Shown: piece after piece, positions 35,669 to 45,900 of the stretch | Numbering within the stretch: position 1 is the first letter of the stretch | How the letters are laid out: each line of letters begins with the position of its first letter | Notes under the pieces: generated by a model | Databases searched by the model: none | The model's input: the letters and a program-made list of their open reading frames with translations, nothing else | Told to the model about the DNA's origin: nothing | Assembly: GCF_010501075.1 (NCBI RefSeq) | Contig: NZ_QVMN01000003.1 | Span: forward strand, 200,292-264,291 | DNA: 64,000 nucleotides | Direction of reading: 5' to 3' | Origin: Dysgonomonas sp. 25 | GTDB taxonomy: Bacteria > Bacteroidota > Bacteroidia > Bacteroidales > Dysgonomonadaceae | Program-made: the position numbers and the translations under genes

Positions 35669-35751
35669 AGCCCGAACCGGATTTTACTCCAATTCGGGCT
35701 GTGTGCCTCTGTTATCTATACAAAGATAGTTATTTTCTATTTATATTCAAA
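35669..35751 (-). promoter_or_regulatory. Late promoter and attenuator-like leader, copy B
   Basis: A textbook Bacteroidetes promoter on the - strand: TTTG (35748-35751), a 19-bp spacer and TATCTTTG (35721-35728). The box AGAGGCAC (35703-35710) starts 11 bases after the -7, exactly as in copy A, so it lies within the first bases of the transcript. The terminator follows: AGCCCGAA (35693-35700) with TTCGGGCT (35669-35676), inner GGA/TCC and TTTTTT. Copies A and B are almost identical over about 47 bases. The tail operon begins just downstream. Confidence 0.8.
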
Positions 35752-35797
35752 AAGTCAATGTTCACTAAAATAACAAATAGGTTCAAGCTGATTCGTA

Positions 35798-36019
35798 TTA
35801 ATAATTGAATCTAAATTCTGAATTTAATAGATTAACATCTGTTATTTTAGAAAGAGGTCTTATTGTCAATTTGTCGACATTTGCTTCGAGAAACACAAAT
35901 TCAACTTTCTCCTCTTTGTATATACAAAAACAATACCCTGAAGTATTATACTGATGGAAATAGAACTTGAAAATATAATTAGGCTGTTTCTCTATAAAAT
36001 ATCTTACATACTTAAAGAG
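35798..36019 (-). pseudogene. Open 73-codon stretch without start, possible gene remnant
   Basis: Between the tail leader and the cargo module a 73-codon frame (36019 to stop at 35798, - strand) is open but has no ATG, GTG or TTG near its beginning. Its composition (KQPNYIFKFYFHQYN, YKEEKVEFVFLEANVDKL) looks coding rather than random. A 5'-truncated remnant is a reasonable reading, but chance cannot be ruled out. I recognise no family. Confidence 0.3.
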
Positions 36020-36079
36020 TTACTTATAACAATTCTGTTTGGGTTAATATACATTATTTTTAAGTTTAGATAGTTTATA

Positions 36080-36784
36080 CTATATTCTGAAATATTCATT
36101 TAATATTTCAGAATTGTCATGTTTAATATTGTCTATATTGTATTTTATTTTTCCTGCCTCAAGTAAAATTATTTTATCACATAAATCATTTATATAGTTA
36201 ATATTATGACTGGATATTAAGATTGTCTTATTATTCATTTTGCCGTAAGCATTTATTATTTTATTCAGTATTGATTGAGAAGTAGGGTCTAAAAAGTTAA
36301 AAGGTTCATCCAATATTAGAATGTCCGGAAAGGGTAACATGGCTCCTATGATGCCTATCTTTTGTTTATTTCCTTTAGAATAGGATTGGATATATTTCTT
36401 CTTGTCAAGGATTTCATTATTCATAAAATCCGCGAATAATTCTATTCTTGAAACATAATCATTATCGCTAATCTTATATACATCTTTTATTAAATGGAAA
36501 TATTCTTCTGGATAAAGAAAATCTATTAAAAACTTCTCATCAATATACGAACCTGTATATTCTTTCCATTTATTTGATTCTCCGACGGATTTACCATCAA
36601 TTAATACTTCTCCATTTGTCGGTTTTAGCAAATCAAGAATTAATTTGAACAAAGTTGTTTTTCCCGAACCATTATTACCTATGAAACCTACCGTTTGGTT
36701 GGTTTGAATGGATAGAGTCGGAATGTTTAAGCTCTCAACTTCTTGTTGGAATTTTTTAGTAATGTCTTTTAATTCAATCCTCAT
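36080..36784 (-). CDS. ABC transporter ATP-binding protein (bacteriocin immunity/export candidate)
   Basis: 234 residues: Walker A GNNGSGKTTLF near residue 37, signature-like YSKGNKQKIG near 138 and Walker B ILILDEPFNFLD near 154. It overlaps the membrane gene upstream by 11 bp. ATPase-plus-membrane-protein pairs of this small kind often provide self-immunity to bacteriocins (LanFEG-like) or export. It lies at the 3' end of cargo module 1. The region is visibly more AT-rich than the phage genes. Confidence 0.8.
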   Translation of the reverse strand: MRIELKDITKKFQQEVESLNIPTLSIQTNQTVGFIGNNGSGKTTLFKLILDLLKPTNGEVLIDGKSVGESNKWKEYTGSYIDEKFLIDFLYPEEYFHLIKDVYKISDNDYVSRIELFADFMNNEILDKKKYIQSYSKGNKQKIGIIGAMLPFPDILILDEPFNFLDPTSQSILNKIINAYGKMNNKTILISSHNINYINDLCDKIILLEAGKIKYNIDNIKHDNSEILNEYFRI

Positions 36785-37457
36785 TGCCCATCTTTATTTT
36801 ATTATATCTATTCTTTATATAATATTTCGCCAAATTTGACAACCATATTCTGTGTGTAATAATAAGAAGAAAGGACAAAATAATCATCGTATAATATAAT
36901 TCTTCTGTTGTTAACAAAAAACTCAGTCCTATCACAATCAAAAAGAATATGATATATCCAATGCAGGATATTAAATATTGACTCATATTTGTACCTTGCC
37001 AGTTCATAAAATTACCCATTTGTAAGTCTAATTTTTTAGTGCTAAAACGTGAAGTTTGAAAAGCAATAAATAACAATATTCCGATACCCATTATATAATA
37101 TGTAATAAATTCCAGAATTGTCACTCCTTGTATGGAGGTGGGGAGTAATAATATCACCATTATCAAGGAGATTAGAGAGTATAAATAATATTTTTTGTAC
37201 AAAATTATTTCTAACGATAGAGGTATAGTTAATAATTTGTTAATGTAATTGGCTTCAATACTAAAAAAATATTGAGCATATATACAGCCAGCCATTGAAA
37301 TAACCATTGGGTAAAAGACAATTCTGCATATCGCAGAATTAGCAAAAAAATCACTTGAAAAGATTTGAAAATAGATAAAACCTATAAAATAAACAGATAT
37401 TAACAAAGTCTGTTTGAGCCTTTTATTTCTTAATATTAACGCTAACTCGAATTTCAT
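36774..37457 (-). CDS. ABC transporter membrane protein of cargo module 1
   Basis: 227 residues with about six hydrophobic segments (TLLISVYFIGFIYFQIF, IILYKKYYLYSLISLIMVIL, YLISCIGYIIFFLIVIGLSF). It is the likely permease partner of the ATPase at 36080, with which it overlaps. No conserved motif identifies the substrate; immunity to the module's own peptide is inferred from context. Confidence 0.7.
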   Translation of the reverse strand: MKFELALILRNKRLKQTLLISVYFIGFIYFQIFSSDFFANSAICRIVFYPMVISMAGCIYAQYFFSIEANYINKLLTIPLSLEIILYKKYYLYSLISLIMVILLLPTSIQGVTILEFITYYIMGIGILLFIAFQTSRFSTKKLDLQMGNFMNWQGTNMSQYLISCIGYIIFFLIVIGLSFLLTTEELYYTMIILSFLLIITHRIWLSNLAKYYIKNRYNKIKMGNED

Positions 37458-37468
37458 ATACTCAAAAA

Positions 37469-38122
37469 TTAAACATTTGATTCCTCAAATTGGGTGTAAA
37501 TTGCTTTTTTTAAAAAACGCCTGTCAATCAACAAAATTCCTACTCCAAATAAGATTAGAAGAAAGAAAAACAACTCATCTATTAGAATTAAAGAATAAAC
37601 TAAAACAATTAGGAGTAAAAATGCTAAGTATAATAGAAAAGAGACATTCTTACTAACAAAATTATTAATAAAAAATATACAGTAGGTATTTACAATAATA
37701 AGAAAATAATAATTTAAGAAAAACAATGGTGTAACAGTTGTACTATCTCCTTCAAAAAGTATAGACATTAGATAAAATAAAATCACTATATCACAGAATA
37801 TCCATACATTTATTATCTCTAATAATAATATACAATTTAAAAAATTATTTCTTTTAAATGGTAATGTCCAATATGGTATAACTTTTATATAGGTGTTCTT
37901 AAAGAAGAATTTAAGGGTATAATCTGATATTATAACTATTAGAGGGAGTAAAAAGCCATGTACTGAATAGGTAATAATCTTTAACGAGTAACAACAAGCA
38001 AAGAATAAAATCATTACTAATAATATTTTGAACACTAACATACCTTTTTCTTCTTTTCTAAAAGAAGAAAGACACCTATGTTTAATTAAAATTATAAATA
38101 ATCCAATAAGACTTTTTCCCAT
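37469..38122 (-). CDS. Second membrane protein of cargo module 1
   Basis: 217 residues, about six membrane segments (ILLVMILFFACCYSLKIITY, NVWIFCDIVILFYLMSILF, LLYLAFLLLIVLVYSLIL). It lies 11 bp before the permease gene and 22 bp after a strong hairpin that separates it from the peptide gene. It could be a second permease subunit of the ABC immunity transporter. No family recognised. Confidence 0.6.
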   Translation of the reverse strand: MGKSLIGLFIILIKHRCLSSFRKEEKGMLVFKILLVMILFFACCYSLKIITYSVHGFLLPLIVIISDYTLKFFFKNTYIKVIPYWTLPFKRNNFLNCILLLEIINVWIFCDIVILFYLMSILFEGDSTTVTPLFFLNYYFLIIVNTYCIFFINNFVSKNVSFLLYLAFLLLIVLVYSLILIDELFFFLLILFGVGILLIDRRFLKKAIYTQFEESNV

Positions 38123-38144
38123 TTATTTTATGTTCAATATCAAA

Positions 38145-38172
38145 TCCTGTAAGGAGAAATCTCCTTACAGGA
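38145..38172. terminator. Perfect 13-bp hairpin between peptide and immunity-type genes
   Basis: TCCTGTAAGGAGA (38145-38157) and TCTCCTTACAGGA (38160-38172) are perfect complements with a 2-nt gap. It starts 11 bp after the peptide stop codon on the - strand and has no strong T tract in that direction. A partial terminator or 3' protective stem that raises peptide mRNA relative to downstream genes is likely. Confidence 0.65.
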
Positions 38173-38182
38173 CATTTTTACA

Positions 38183-38377
38183 TTAACTAACAGCTTGGTT
38201 TATACAACTCATATATTGATAATAAGCATATCCAAAACCAGCAGCCCCGATAACAGCCCCAATTCCTGTACCAAAAGATGCAGCCCAGCCTACAGCAGCA
38301 ATCATACAGCCCGCATATTCTGATGCACAAGCACCACCACGTACCACTTCCATTTGTTCCAAAGATAAAGTTTTCAT
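38183..38377 (-). CDS. Double-glycine-leader bacteriocin-like peptide 1
   Basis: 64 residues. The leader MKTLSLEQMEVVRGG (15 residues) has the pattern used by C39-peptidase exporters (L-S/x-L-x-x-M-x-x-V-x-GG). The predicted mature part is 49 residues with three Cys (mature positions 2, 9 and 43) and a central Gly/Ala-rich hydrophobic stretch. That stretch has Gly at mature positions 21, 25 and 29 (a GxxxGxxxG zipper), as in membrane-inserting class II bacteriocins. The exporter gene is 60 bp upstream and a CxxC thioredoxin-like gene beyond it, so disulfide bonds are plausible. Antimicrobial activity is inferred, not shown; a signalling peptide is the alternative. Confidence 0.75.
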   Translation of the reverse strand: MKTLSLEQMEVVRGGACASEYAGCMIAAVGWAASFGTGIGAVIGAAGFGYAYYQYMSCINQAVS

Positions 38378-38437
38378 AATAATCTACGGTTAACCACCAC
38401 CGTAAGTTTTAAATTAAAAAATTAGTAGATTGATATA

Positions 38438-40549
38438 TTATTGAATCAAGTCAATAATCCGGTTATTTTCGATTCTATATGTTTTGTCTACTATTGAATC
38501 GAATATTGAAATGTCATGTGATATAAATAGTATAATAAGATTCGGCTTTATTTTTGCTAATAATTGGTATATTATTTTTGCTGAATCTTTATCCAATGAT
38601 GATGTTGGTTCATCCAGAAATAATACTTGCGGATTATCATATAAAGCGCGGAGTATTCCTATTATCTGCTTTTGTCCTCCTGACAGGCTTATCCCTTCTT
38701 CTCCAACTTCTGTATATATATTCTGTGGAAAATCATTGAAAAAAGTAAGCAGGTTCAATTCTTGAATGAGTGAATTAATCCTATCTACATCTAAAGATTT
38801 AGTCATTGTAATATTAAAGAGTATATTTCCATTAAAAATATGCACATTCTGAGGCACAACTCTTATCCTATCTTTTATATATTTCTTATCTATATCAGAT
38901 AAATTCAAATCATTGTAAAAGATATGCCCTTCATTCACCTGATAATTACCTAATAATATATCGAGCAATGTACTTTTTCCAACACCGCAGTTCCCTGTCA
39001 AGGTGGTAATTGTCCCTTTTTTCAATTCAAGAGTCGCCTTACTGTATAAGCTTTTGGCAATGCCTGCATATCCAAAGGATATATTTTCTGCCTTTATTGT
39101 TTCGATAACCCCAGCGATTTCCTCAGTATTGTCAACTTCATCTTTCTTTATATTCATTATATTGTACATTCGCTCGAATGATATTTTTGCTTCTGTAAAT
39201 GGAATAAATAGTAAAGAAAAGTTTGTTGTGGAAGATATAATAAGACCTGAAATACTCAATAATGCAATTAAATCGCCAATTGATAGCAAACCTAAGCCAA
39301 TATAATAAATACTCAAACTGATAATACTAATTAAAAAAACTGTCGAAAAAATACTGATTATTGCATTTAAACTTACATAGATACTGGCTAAAGAAAACCT
39401 CTTGGCTTGGTATTCTTCAAATAGCTTACCATTGTGTTGGGCAAAATATTCTTCTCGATTCATGTTCTTAATATCCGATATTCCTGAAATTGTGGAAATA
39501 TAATTCGCTTCGGTAAGAGCATAATATACTTGAACTTCTCGCTGTCTGCTGACAATATTTTTACTTTTTATCATAATCAGACAAACCAAAACAGGAATAA
39601 AACAAAGAGCAATTATTCCTACTGGAACAGAATAGTAAAATATTAATATAACCGCAACAATAACCGTAAGTATATCGTTTATATAGTTACTGAAAAACAG
39701 TTGTATTACAGATTGTATTTTGGTGGTATCGTTTATTCTGGCTACTAAATCCCCAACCTTCCGAGTATTGAAAAATGGTTTTGGTAGGAGCAAGAGGTTT
39801 TCATAAAAAGTATTGGTTATCCTATTATTGAACTGGCGGCTTTGGTAGTTAAATAAAGTACCTTTTATATAAGCCAAGCCTGTTCGAGTTATTAGTAATA
39901 TACCCAAAACTATTATACTCCCGATTATCTTAGTTGAATTTTGAGAAGGTAGAATATTATCCACAAGCTGCTGTGAATAGACCGAAAGGGATAGCCCCAA
40001 TATAGAAATGATAAGGCTGAAAAAGAGTCCGTGAAATAGAATTTTCTTGTCTTTGGTTATGAGATTGGTGATAAACTTACGTTTATCCTTTTTGTAATTT
40101 TTTATTTCATATATATGCTCATAATCTTCATCGGGGATAACCGTCAGGCAATATTGTCCTTCCCAGATTGTTTCCAATTCGGTTTTATTTAGTTTCTGTA
40201 TTCCTCTCGCTGGGTCGCCAATTATGTATTTTTCACTCTTCTTGTCGTAATAAAAGAAAACGACATAATGCAAAAAGCCATCTATTGATACTCTCAAAAT
40301 AATAGGATAGACGCTTTTTTCGAGTTCTTCGGTATCTCCTATGCAACCTTCCGATTTAAAACCTACTTTATTGGCACATTGGTATAGCCCCGCTAAAGTA
40401 GTCCCTTCCTTTGTCGTCCCACTTAAATATCGGAGTTCTTCAATAGATTTGCTCCTATTATAGTATTTCAGAACCATCATCAGGCAGGCAATACCACAAT
40501 CGGCTTTATCGTGTTGGAAGAACAATGATTTTTTAACTTTTCCTATCAT
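38438..40549 (-). CDS. C39-peptidase-containing ABC exporter (PCAT) 1
   Basis: 703 residues in three parts. The N-terminal C39 peptidase (1-135) has Gln12, catalytic Cys18 in KADCGIACL, and the His/Asp segment GFLHYVVFF and IGDPARGI. A six-segment ABC membrane domain follows (about 160-440). The ATPase has Walker A GNCGVGKSTLL, signature LSGGQKQI and Walker B VLFLDEPTSSLD. It cuts the leader after Gly-Gly and exports the peptide; the substrate is most likely the peptide encoded just downstream at 38183. It overlaps the thioredoxin-like gene by 17 bp. Confidence 0.93.
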   Translation of the reverse strand: MIGKVKKSLFFQHDKADCGIACLMMVLKYYNRSKSIEELRYLSGTTKEGTTLAGLYQCANKVGFKSEGCIGDTEELEKSVYPIILRVSIDGFLHYVVFFYYDKKSEKYIIGDPARGIQKLNKTELETIWEGQYCLTVIPDEDYEHIYEIKNYKKDKRKFITNLITKDKKILFHGLFFSLIISILGLSLSVYSQQLVDNILPSQNSTKIIGSIIVLGILLITRTGLAYIKGTLFNYQSRQFNNRITNTFYENLLLLPKPFFNTRKVGDLVARINDTTKIQSVIQLFFSNYINDILTVIVAVILIFYYSVPVGIIALCFIPVLVCLIMIKSKNIVSRQREVQVYYALTEANYISTISGISDIKNMNREEYFAQHNGKLFEEYQAKRFSLASIYVSLNAIISIFSTVFLISIISLSIYYIGLGLLSIGDLIALLSISGLIISSTTNFSLLFIPFTEAKISFERMYNIMNIKKDEVDNTEEIAGVIETIKAENISFGYAGIAKSLYSKATLELKKGTITTLTGNCGVGKSTLLDILLGNYQVNEGHIFYNDLNLSDIDKKYIKDRIRVVPQNVHIFNGNILFNITMTKSLDVDRINSLIQELNLLTFFNDFPQNIYTEVGEEGISLSGGQKQIIGILRALYDNPQVLFLDEPTSSLDKDSAKIIYQLLAKIKPNLIILFISHDISIFDSIVDKTYRIENNRIIDLIQ

Positions 40550-41051
40550 TCTTATCTTTTATTATCTGTTCTACTCTTACAGCCCCTTTATATGTTTTAT
40601 ACAATTCTCCATCGACATACAACAAGGTAAAAGGAGTAGTAGGAATATCGTAGCTGGTTATGAATGAGTAATTTTTATCACGGAGGAATTGAAATTGACT
40701 ATCGTCCAGATTATATGATGCAATAAATTCTCCAATTTCTTCATTTGTATTATTTGAAATAAAAATAACTTGGCTATCATTCAGTTCCCCTCGCAATCTG
40801 TAAAACTCTTTTATTTCTATATGGCAGATTTCACAAGTGGTATTGAAATAGACAATTATAGTATTTCCTGTACAAATATCATTCAGTTTTACAACCTCGT
40901 TTTTCAAGTTATAAACTTCTATTTGTGGTACTTTTTCTACTACACTCTCTGTAAGCATCATATCATTTTTCTTTTCCTGTATTTTAACAACAAGTAATAT
41001 CATTACTCCTACAAGACATAAAGCAAAAATGATTAGTAATACTTTTTTCAT
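40533..41051 (-). CDS. Membrane-anchored thioredoxin-like (TlpA-type) protein
   Basis: 172 residues: an N-terminal membrane anchor (VLLIIFALCLVGVMILLVV) and a thioredoxin fold with YFNTTCEICHIE (CxxC) and the cis-Pro segment DIPTTPFTLLY. It would face the periplasm and make or isomerise disulfides. Overlap with the exporter gene and the three Cys of the peptide suggest it matures the exported peptide. It lies 1 bp after the membrane gene at 41053. Confidence 0.8.
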   Translation of the reverse strand: MKKVLLIIFALCLVGVMILLVVKIQEKKNDMMLTESVVEKVPQIEVYNLKNEVVKLNDICTGNTIIVYFNTTCEICHIEIKEFYRLRGELNDSQVIFISNNTNEEIGEFIASYNLDDSQFQFLRDKNYSFITSYDIPTTPFTLLYVDGELYKTYKGAVRVEQIIKDKNDRKS

Positions 41052-41052
41052 T

Positions 41053-41709
41053 TTATTGTAGATATAAAGAGAGATAAACGATAAAAACTATAAATAAAAT
41101 AAATGGCATAACGTATGATAGATTTATATAAAATATGCTGTCAAAATAACTAATTTTCAATATTTTTTTACATGCTATTACAGCTAATACGATATATATG
41201 ACTTCAAATAAGTTTATGGTTTTCAGTGGAAATATGAGCCAATCTTCCAAACCCTCATAACCTATCAGGCTATATAAAGACAAAGGGCTAAAATCGGTCA
41301 AATCTTTATAGCCATACTCTGTGTTGATGAAACCAAACCAATATAACCTTACAATAAGAAATATGATAAAACTCCATTCTGCACAAATAAAAATCCTCCA
41401 ATAGTGTTCGAATTTATACTTTTGGCTAATCTGTCCTTCTCTGAAAATATCTTTGCAAGCTAATATCGCATCCAGTATAGTTGCAAAAATAAGTGTTCGT
41501 AGAATGATTAAGACTGGAGGAAGTAAATAAACCAAGAAATTATATGACTGTGATACTTGAAATACCCTTTCAGCTATTTCATCAGGGTAATTTTCTAATA
41601 AGAAGCTATAATATAAATCATCCGTTTGGATGAAATAATTAAATCCTGCGGTATAGATTATATTAATCAGGAGGATTATTAGCAGATGAAGATAATTGTT
41701 CCTTAGCAT
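41053..41709 (-). CDS. Membrane protein, first gene of cargo module 1
   Basis: 218 residues, about five membrane segments (YLHLLIILLINIIYTAGF, LVYLLPPVLIILRTLIFATI, FEVIYIVLAVIACKKIL, MPFILFIVFIVYLSLY). No motif recognised. It is separated from the thioredoxin-like gene by 1 bp. A TACATTTG -7 element (41753-41760) lies at a suitable distance, so it likely starts the cargo operon. A role in immunity or in electron supply to the redox protein is possible. Confidence 0.6.
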   Translation of the reverse strand: MLRNNYLHLLIILLINIIYTAGFNYFIQTDDLYYSFLLENYPDEIAERVFQVSQSYNFLVYLLPPVLIILRTLIFATILDAILACKDIFREGQISQKYKFEHYWRIFICAEWSFIIFLIVRLYWFGFINTEYGYKDLTDFSPLSLYSLIGYEGLEDWLIFPLKTINLFEVIYIVLAVIACKKILKISYFDSIFYINLSYVMPFILFIVFIVYLSLYLQ

Positions 41710-41752
41710 GACAGGCTTAGTTTATCCGTTTTGTAATATTTTATGTTAAATA

Positions 41753-41760
41753 CAAATGTA
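41753..41760 (-). promoter_or_regulatory. Promoter -7 element of cargo module 1
   Basis: TACATTTG on the - strand matches TAnnTTTG and lies 43 bp before the ATG at 41709. No TTTG is seen at -33. The surrounding TACAAATGTATTAA (+ strand 41751-41764) recurs in the divergent late promoter region at 54233-54246. The 220-bp gap 41710-41929 also has a tandem repeat ATTAACCCAA at 41906-41925 and no gene. Confidence 0.5.
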
Positions 41761-41929
41761 TTAACTAAACGTTAACAATCCTATTTGGTATGTTCGAAAT
41801 ATAGATTTTTAATAAAAGGCTATACTGAAAATAAGCATATTACACTATTTTCACATAGAATTTAATTAAATGTGGGACAAAATGAAGATGTCTCCTCTTG
41901 TTAAAATTAACCCAAATTAACCCAAATTT

Positions 41930-42451
41930 TTAGATTGTTTTCCAATCCCCGTCCTTCAATTCGTAATTTCGTGTTTTCACTTTTCCGCTTATCGTTGCAG
42001 TACCGCCACCTCTGAAATACAGATACGATTTCCCTTGCGTTAGGTTCTCCACTATTACATGTGCATTGTTGTACACTCGGATAAATGCTTTTGCATTATC
42101 ACGGATTATTACCTTTACCTTACTATTATGGCGTACATGAATATCACGGGAAGCAAACCCCGTCAGTTCTATTTTTCCTGAGCAGTTCCCGTTCAAAATA
42201 GCAATGTCGGGATTCACCAAATTTACCTTTGTATCAGTAAAGACACCTTTACTTTCTGCAATTGCCCCGAAATGTTCTTTAATAAACTCATTGGACGGAT
42301 AATTATTCAGGATGCAGAAATCAAGTCCTTCAATATACATATCAGCCATTTGTTCTTTAGTCGGGCTGCCCCAACTATTAGTCCATGCAACACATAAACC
42401 AAGCTTTACGGCCTCTTTTTTCAGCACTTTCGATACCTCCTTTGTTTTCAT
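41930..42451 (-). CDS. Hypothetical phage protein with beta-repeat region
   Basis: 173 residues. The first 60 are helical. The rest is a series of short strands (NPDIAILNGNCSGKIELTGF, RDIHVRHNSKVKVIIRDNAK, FIRVYNNAHVIVENL) suggesting a small beta-helix of the kind seen in phage tail accessory and adhesin proteins. It lies between the cargo module and the tape measure gene. No family is recognised with confidence. Confidence 0.6.
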   Translation of the reverse strand: MKTKEVSKVLKKEAVKLGLCVAWTNSWGSPTKEQMADMYIEGLDFCILNNYPSNEFIKEHFGAIAESKGVFTDTKVNLVNPDIAILNGNCSGKIELTGFASRDIHVRHNSKVKVIIRDNAKAFIRVYNNAHVIVENLTQGKSYLYFRGGGTATISGKVKTRNYELKDGDWKTI

Positions 42452-42789
42452 ATTATCTATTTATATATGACAAGCCTTTCCCCACCATAAGTATATGGAT
42501 AAGGGTGAAAAATGATGAGAAATAACACCGTGACCTCTTTTCTTGTCTGGTTTCAGCACTCTAAATGGCTGTTTCTCAAAATTTTCAGAGTTCAATACAC
42601 ACAGTCCCCACACTGACCTTACTTTTTCGCTTACGCTTTATGGTGTTGCCTGTTGTCGGCTTGTAGGACAGAGCAGGACATTATAGTAAGGGTATTGCCA
42701 CTCGGTTTTGACTCCTTCAGGAATCTCGTTCTAATATTTAACTCCCCAGAACTTGTTATAAGAAGGGTGTCTTTGGTTTTAAGAATTTC

Positions 42790-42930
42790 GAGCAGCCCAC
42801 ACAATCACTGATGAGGCTGCTCTGCTTATGAAATATCTACTTCTTGAAATACCATACCAAAAGTATGAAAACGAGTATAGGAGGGGAATTATAAAGCTCT
42901 TGACTCTTTCACAATTCCGTAATTGTGAAA
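42790..42930. terminator. Hairpins downstream of the tape measure gene
   Basis: GAGCAGCC (42790-42797) / GGCTGCTC (42815-42822) and, closer to the gene, TTTCACAATT (42907-42916) / AATTGTGAAA (42921-42930), a perfect 10-bp stem with a 4-nt loop starting 2 bp after the tape measure stop. They probably end the leftward head-tail transcript. The rest of the 480-bp gap (42452-42932) holds nothing I can support. Confidence 0.6.
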
Positions 42931-42932
42931 AA

Positions 42933-45900
42933 CTAATTGATATTAAACTTAACACCACTACCGTTAATGCTTGCATTTCGCAGGATAGAGTAAGTATCTT
43001 CCGATAATTCTACAAGCCTGTCGGTATTGTTTGCGGTTCGTAGCGTATTCATTTGGATAAGCATAATATCAGCTTGCATCAGGGCAAAATTTGTATTACC
43101 ATTTTCGAAATACGACATAATACGTCCGACATAAGATAACTGCATGGATAAATCGGCTCGCATAGCATTTATATAACTTGCCAGAATGTTTGCTGTATCT
43201 TCTGTGACTCCCTGTATGCCCTTCGATAAAGTATCTCCCGAAGTCGATTCTTCCAAGTCAATCCCTGCTTGTTTTGCCGCATCGTACAAATACTCCCATG
43301 CCTTTTGCCAATCGTTGAGATTACCTTTTAGTTTGGCTAACTCATTGACCAAGCCGTTCATATCATATCTACTCATTTCTCCGTCACCGAGAATCCCCCC
43401 TCTGCCATCACTACCGAATAGATAATTACGAAGATTCGCCATAGCAGGCTCTATATATTGAAGTTGTAGTACATTTTTGAACACACTTCTCATTATATCT
43501 GCTACTGTTTTGTCAAATGCTTCTGCCGCATCTTCACCCCTTGACCAAGCATCTACAAGCGCATCAGAAATACTCTTAGCCCAATCTTTTATTTTTACAC
43601 CAAACTGTTCTCCGGCTAAGTCCTCGTAGAAATATCTGATTTGTTCTTCGAGTTCCTTTATTTGCTCTTTGTAATCTTCTACTGCGTTTTTATCCGTTTT
43701 CTTCTTTTTTTCCTCATTACGAAGTTGTGATTTGATTTCATCCCTTTGTTTTTCGAGATTTTTTATCATATCCTCCGATTGAGTACGTGTGACAGCACCC
43801 AATTGACGGTCAATGGTTTTCAAAATATCATTATAAGCTATTCCCAATTTTTTGACTTCGAACTGAGATTTTTGGATAGCTTTATTCAATTTATTATCAT
43901 GCCATTGGTTGATAGCACTCAGCCCACTTGTGACAATTCCCACTGTGTTCGCCAAAGCACCTACCGCATCACCGTTCTTCGCAGAATCCCAAGCTGCCTT
44001 TGCTTTGCCGTTAACAGCACTCAAAACGCTCATAAAACCTTTCACGTCTCCCCATGTGCCATCATCCGTATCAATACCTCTCGACTCGGCAAGTTCAGCG
44101 ATATTATCAATAATTTCCTGTAATCCCCTTATCGTTTGGTCAATAGCTTTAACAATCATATCTACAAAAGAAACAGCACCCATCGCAGAACCAGCGAAAG
44201 CCTGCATACCTTCGGCTGCCTGCATTGAGCCTTCGGCTGCTTGCATATTACTTTGAGCTAAATTAGCTGCACTCTCATCGCCACTGGCTAAAGCAGAATT
44301 ATATTGCTTGGTAAAATTTTGTAAATCCTGTGAAGATGAAGCAAAGTCCGAATCTGCCTTCTCTTTAATCGCATTAAGGACATTTTCCAAACCTCCATCC
44401 TGATACTTCATAAAAAGATTTATCCCTTTGGATGATTTCTTCAATTCCTCATCTATCTTTTTGATGCTATTGTAATATTCATCCGCACTAATTACACCCT
44501 TATCAAGCTGTTCTTTTAGGTTTGCTTTTATCAGATTGCCTATCTGCAAGGCTTCATTTTTTGTCAGGCTATATATCGCAGTGAAGAATTTGTTATACTC
44601 AGGCGTGAGTTTCATCAATTCTCCTTTTAACTTGGATTCGAGTTTTCGAGCCAGTTGCTCATTATTATTGCTTCGGGCAATACTGATTTTTTCCTCATAT
44701 TCCTGTGTTATAGCCAATCGCTTCGACTCCATACTGAGATAGTCCTTCAATGTCGAAGTATAAATATCCTGCTTCCGCTTCTTTTCTTCTTTTTCGGCTT
44801 CCTCGATAGATGTATAAAGTTTTTTCACCTGTTCGTTGATAAACAGTTTCGCTCTATCTCCATCTTCCAGTTTTAGAAAATCCGAATAGGAGATACCGCT
44901 TTGAGCCTCAAAAGCTGCTTTTAATTCATCTATGTAGGATTTCACTACTTCATCGGGGTTCTCAAAAGCGATACTGCTTGCCAGCTTTTTGTCGCCGGTA
45001 ATATCAGAGATTTGGCGGTATAGATTATATTTATCCTTATATTGGGACAAATACTTCTCTAATCTTTGGATTTCTAACAAAGCTGTTTTACTTAGCTTTT
45101 CTATCTCAATAGCTCCGATTTCTTTGTTCCATACTATGCGTACATTTTTGGCAGCATCACTACTCCTTTTCTCTATTTTTTTCAGTTGTTCACGCAGATA
45201 ACTTACATATCCTTCATCGCTCAAATGCTTTTCATCCACATGCTTATATTCATCGACAGAAGTCAGGGCTTTGACAGCATCTTCTTTCGACATTATTTTC
45301 CGCAAATCCTCGTATCGCTTCTTGGCATCCTTAATAAGTTCCACCTGACGTTTCAGTTCTTCGGTATAAACATCTTTCTTTGAGCTACCCCCTTTGGGTT
45401 TGGGAGATAAATCTGCCGGAGTCAAACCCATCAATTTCCCTGCGGCTTCGATGGCATCCTTTATTTTAGAATCCAAATCAAATTGCTCTGCCATTTGCTT
45501 TAAGGAGTTGCTGATTTCTTCGGGTTTAGCAAATGCTTTTAATTTGAAATCGTACTCACCTTTGATTAAAATGGGCTTTTGTTCTTCCATGCGGGTTTTC
45601 ACCTCTTTGTACTTCTCTTTCATTTCTTTGACTATATCATTGAAATTACTGTCGGTAGTTATGGTAATCGCAGTTCCGAGTGTATCTCTCAGTTCTTTAC
45701 GCCAACCGTCAAGGTTATCGGTATTCTTTCCGTTTACTGTAAATTCGATATTCCATTTCGAGAGGATTTCTTTTTGTCCGTATGTTCCAAGTTCTTCCAT
45801 GCTTTTGATATAGTCACGGAGCATACTCGCATTTTCTGGATTGAGGACATCTATGCCCTTGTTCTTGAAATGTGTTGAAAGAGTATTAGCCAAAGTGGTC

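Noticed and set aside
42452-42932. Possible diversity-generating retroelement template region near the tape measure gene
   Set aside because: No reverse transcriptase, and no near-copy of this stretch seen in the tail gene.
42779-42976. 65-codon leftward frame overlapping the tape measure 3' end
   Set aside because: Covers the terminator hairpins and has no domain; most likely chance.
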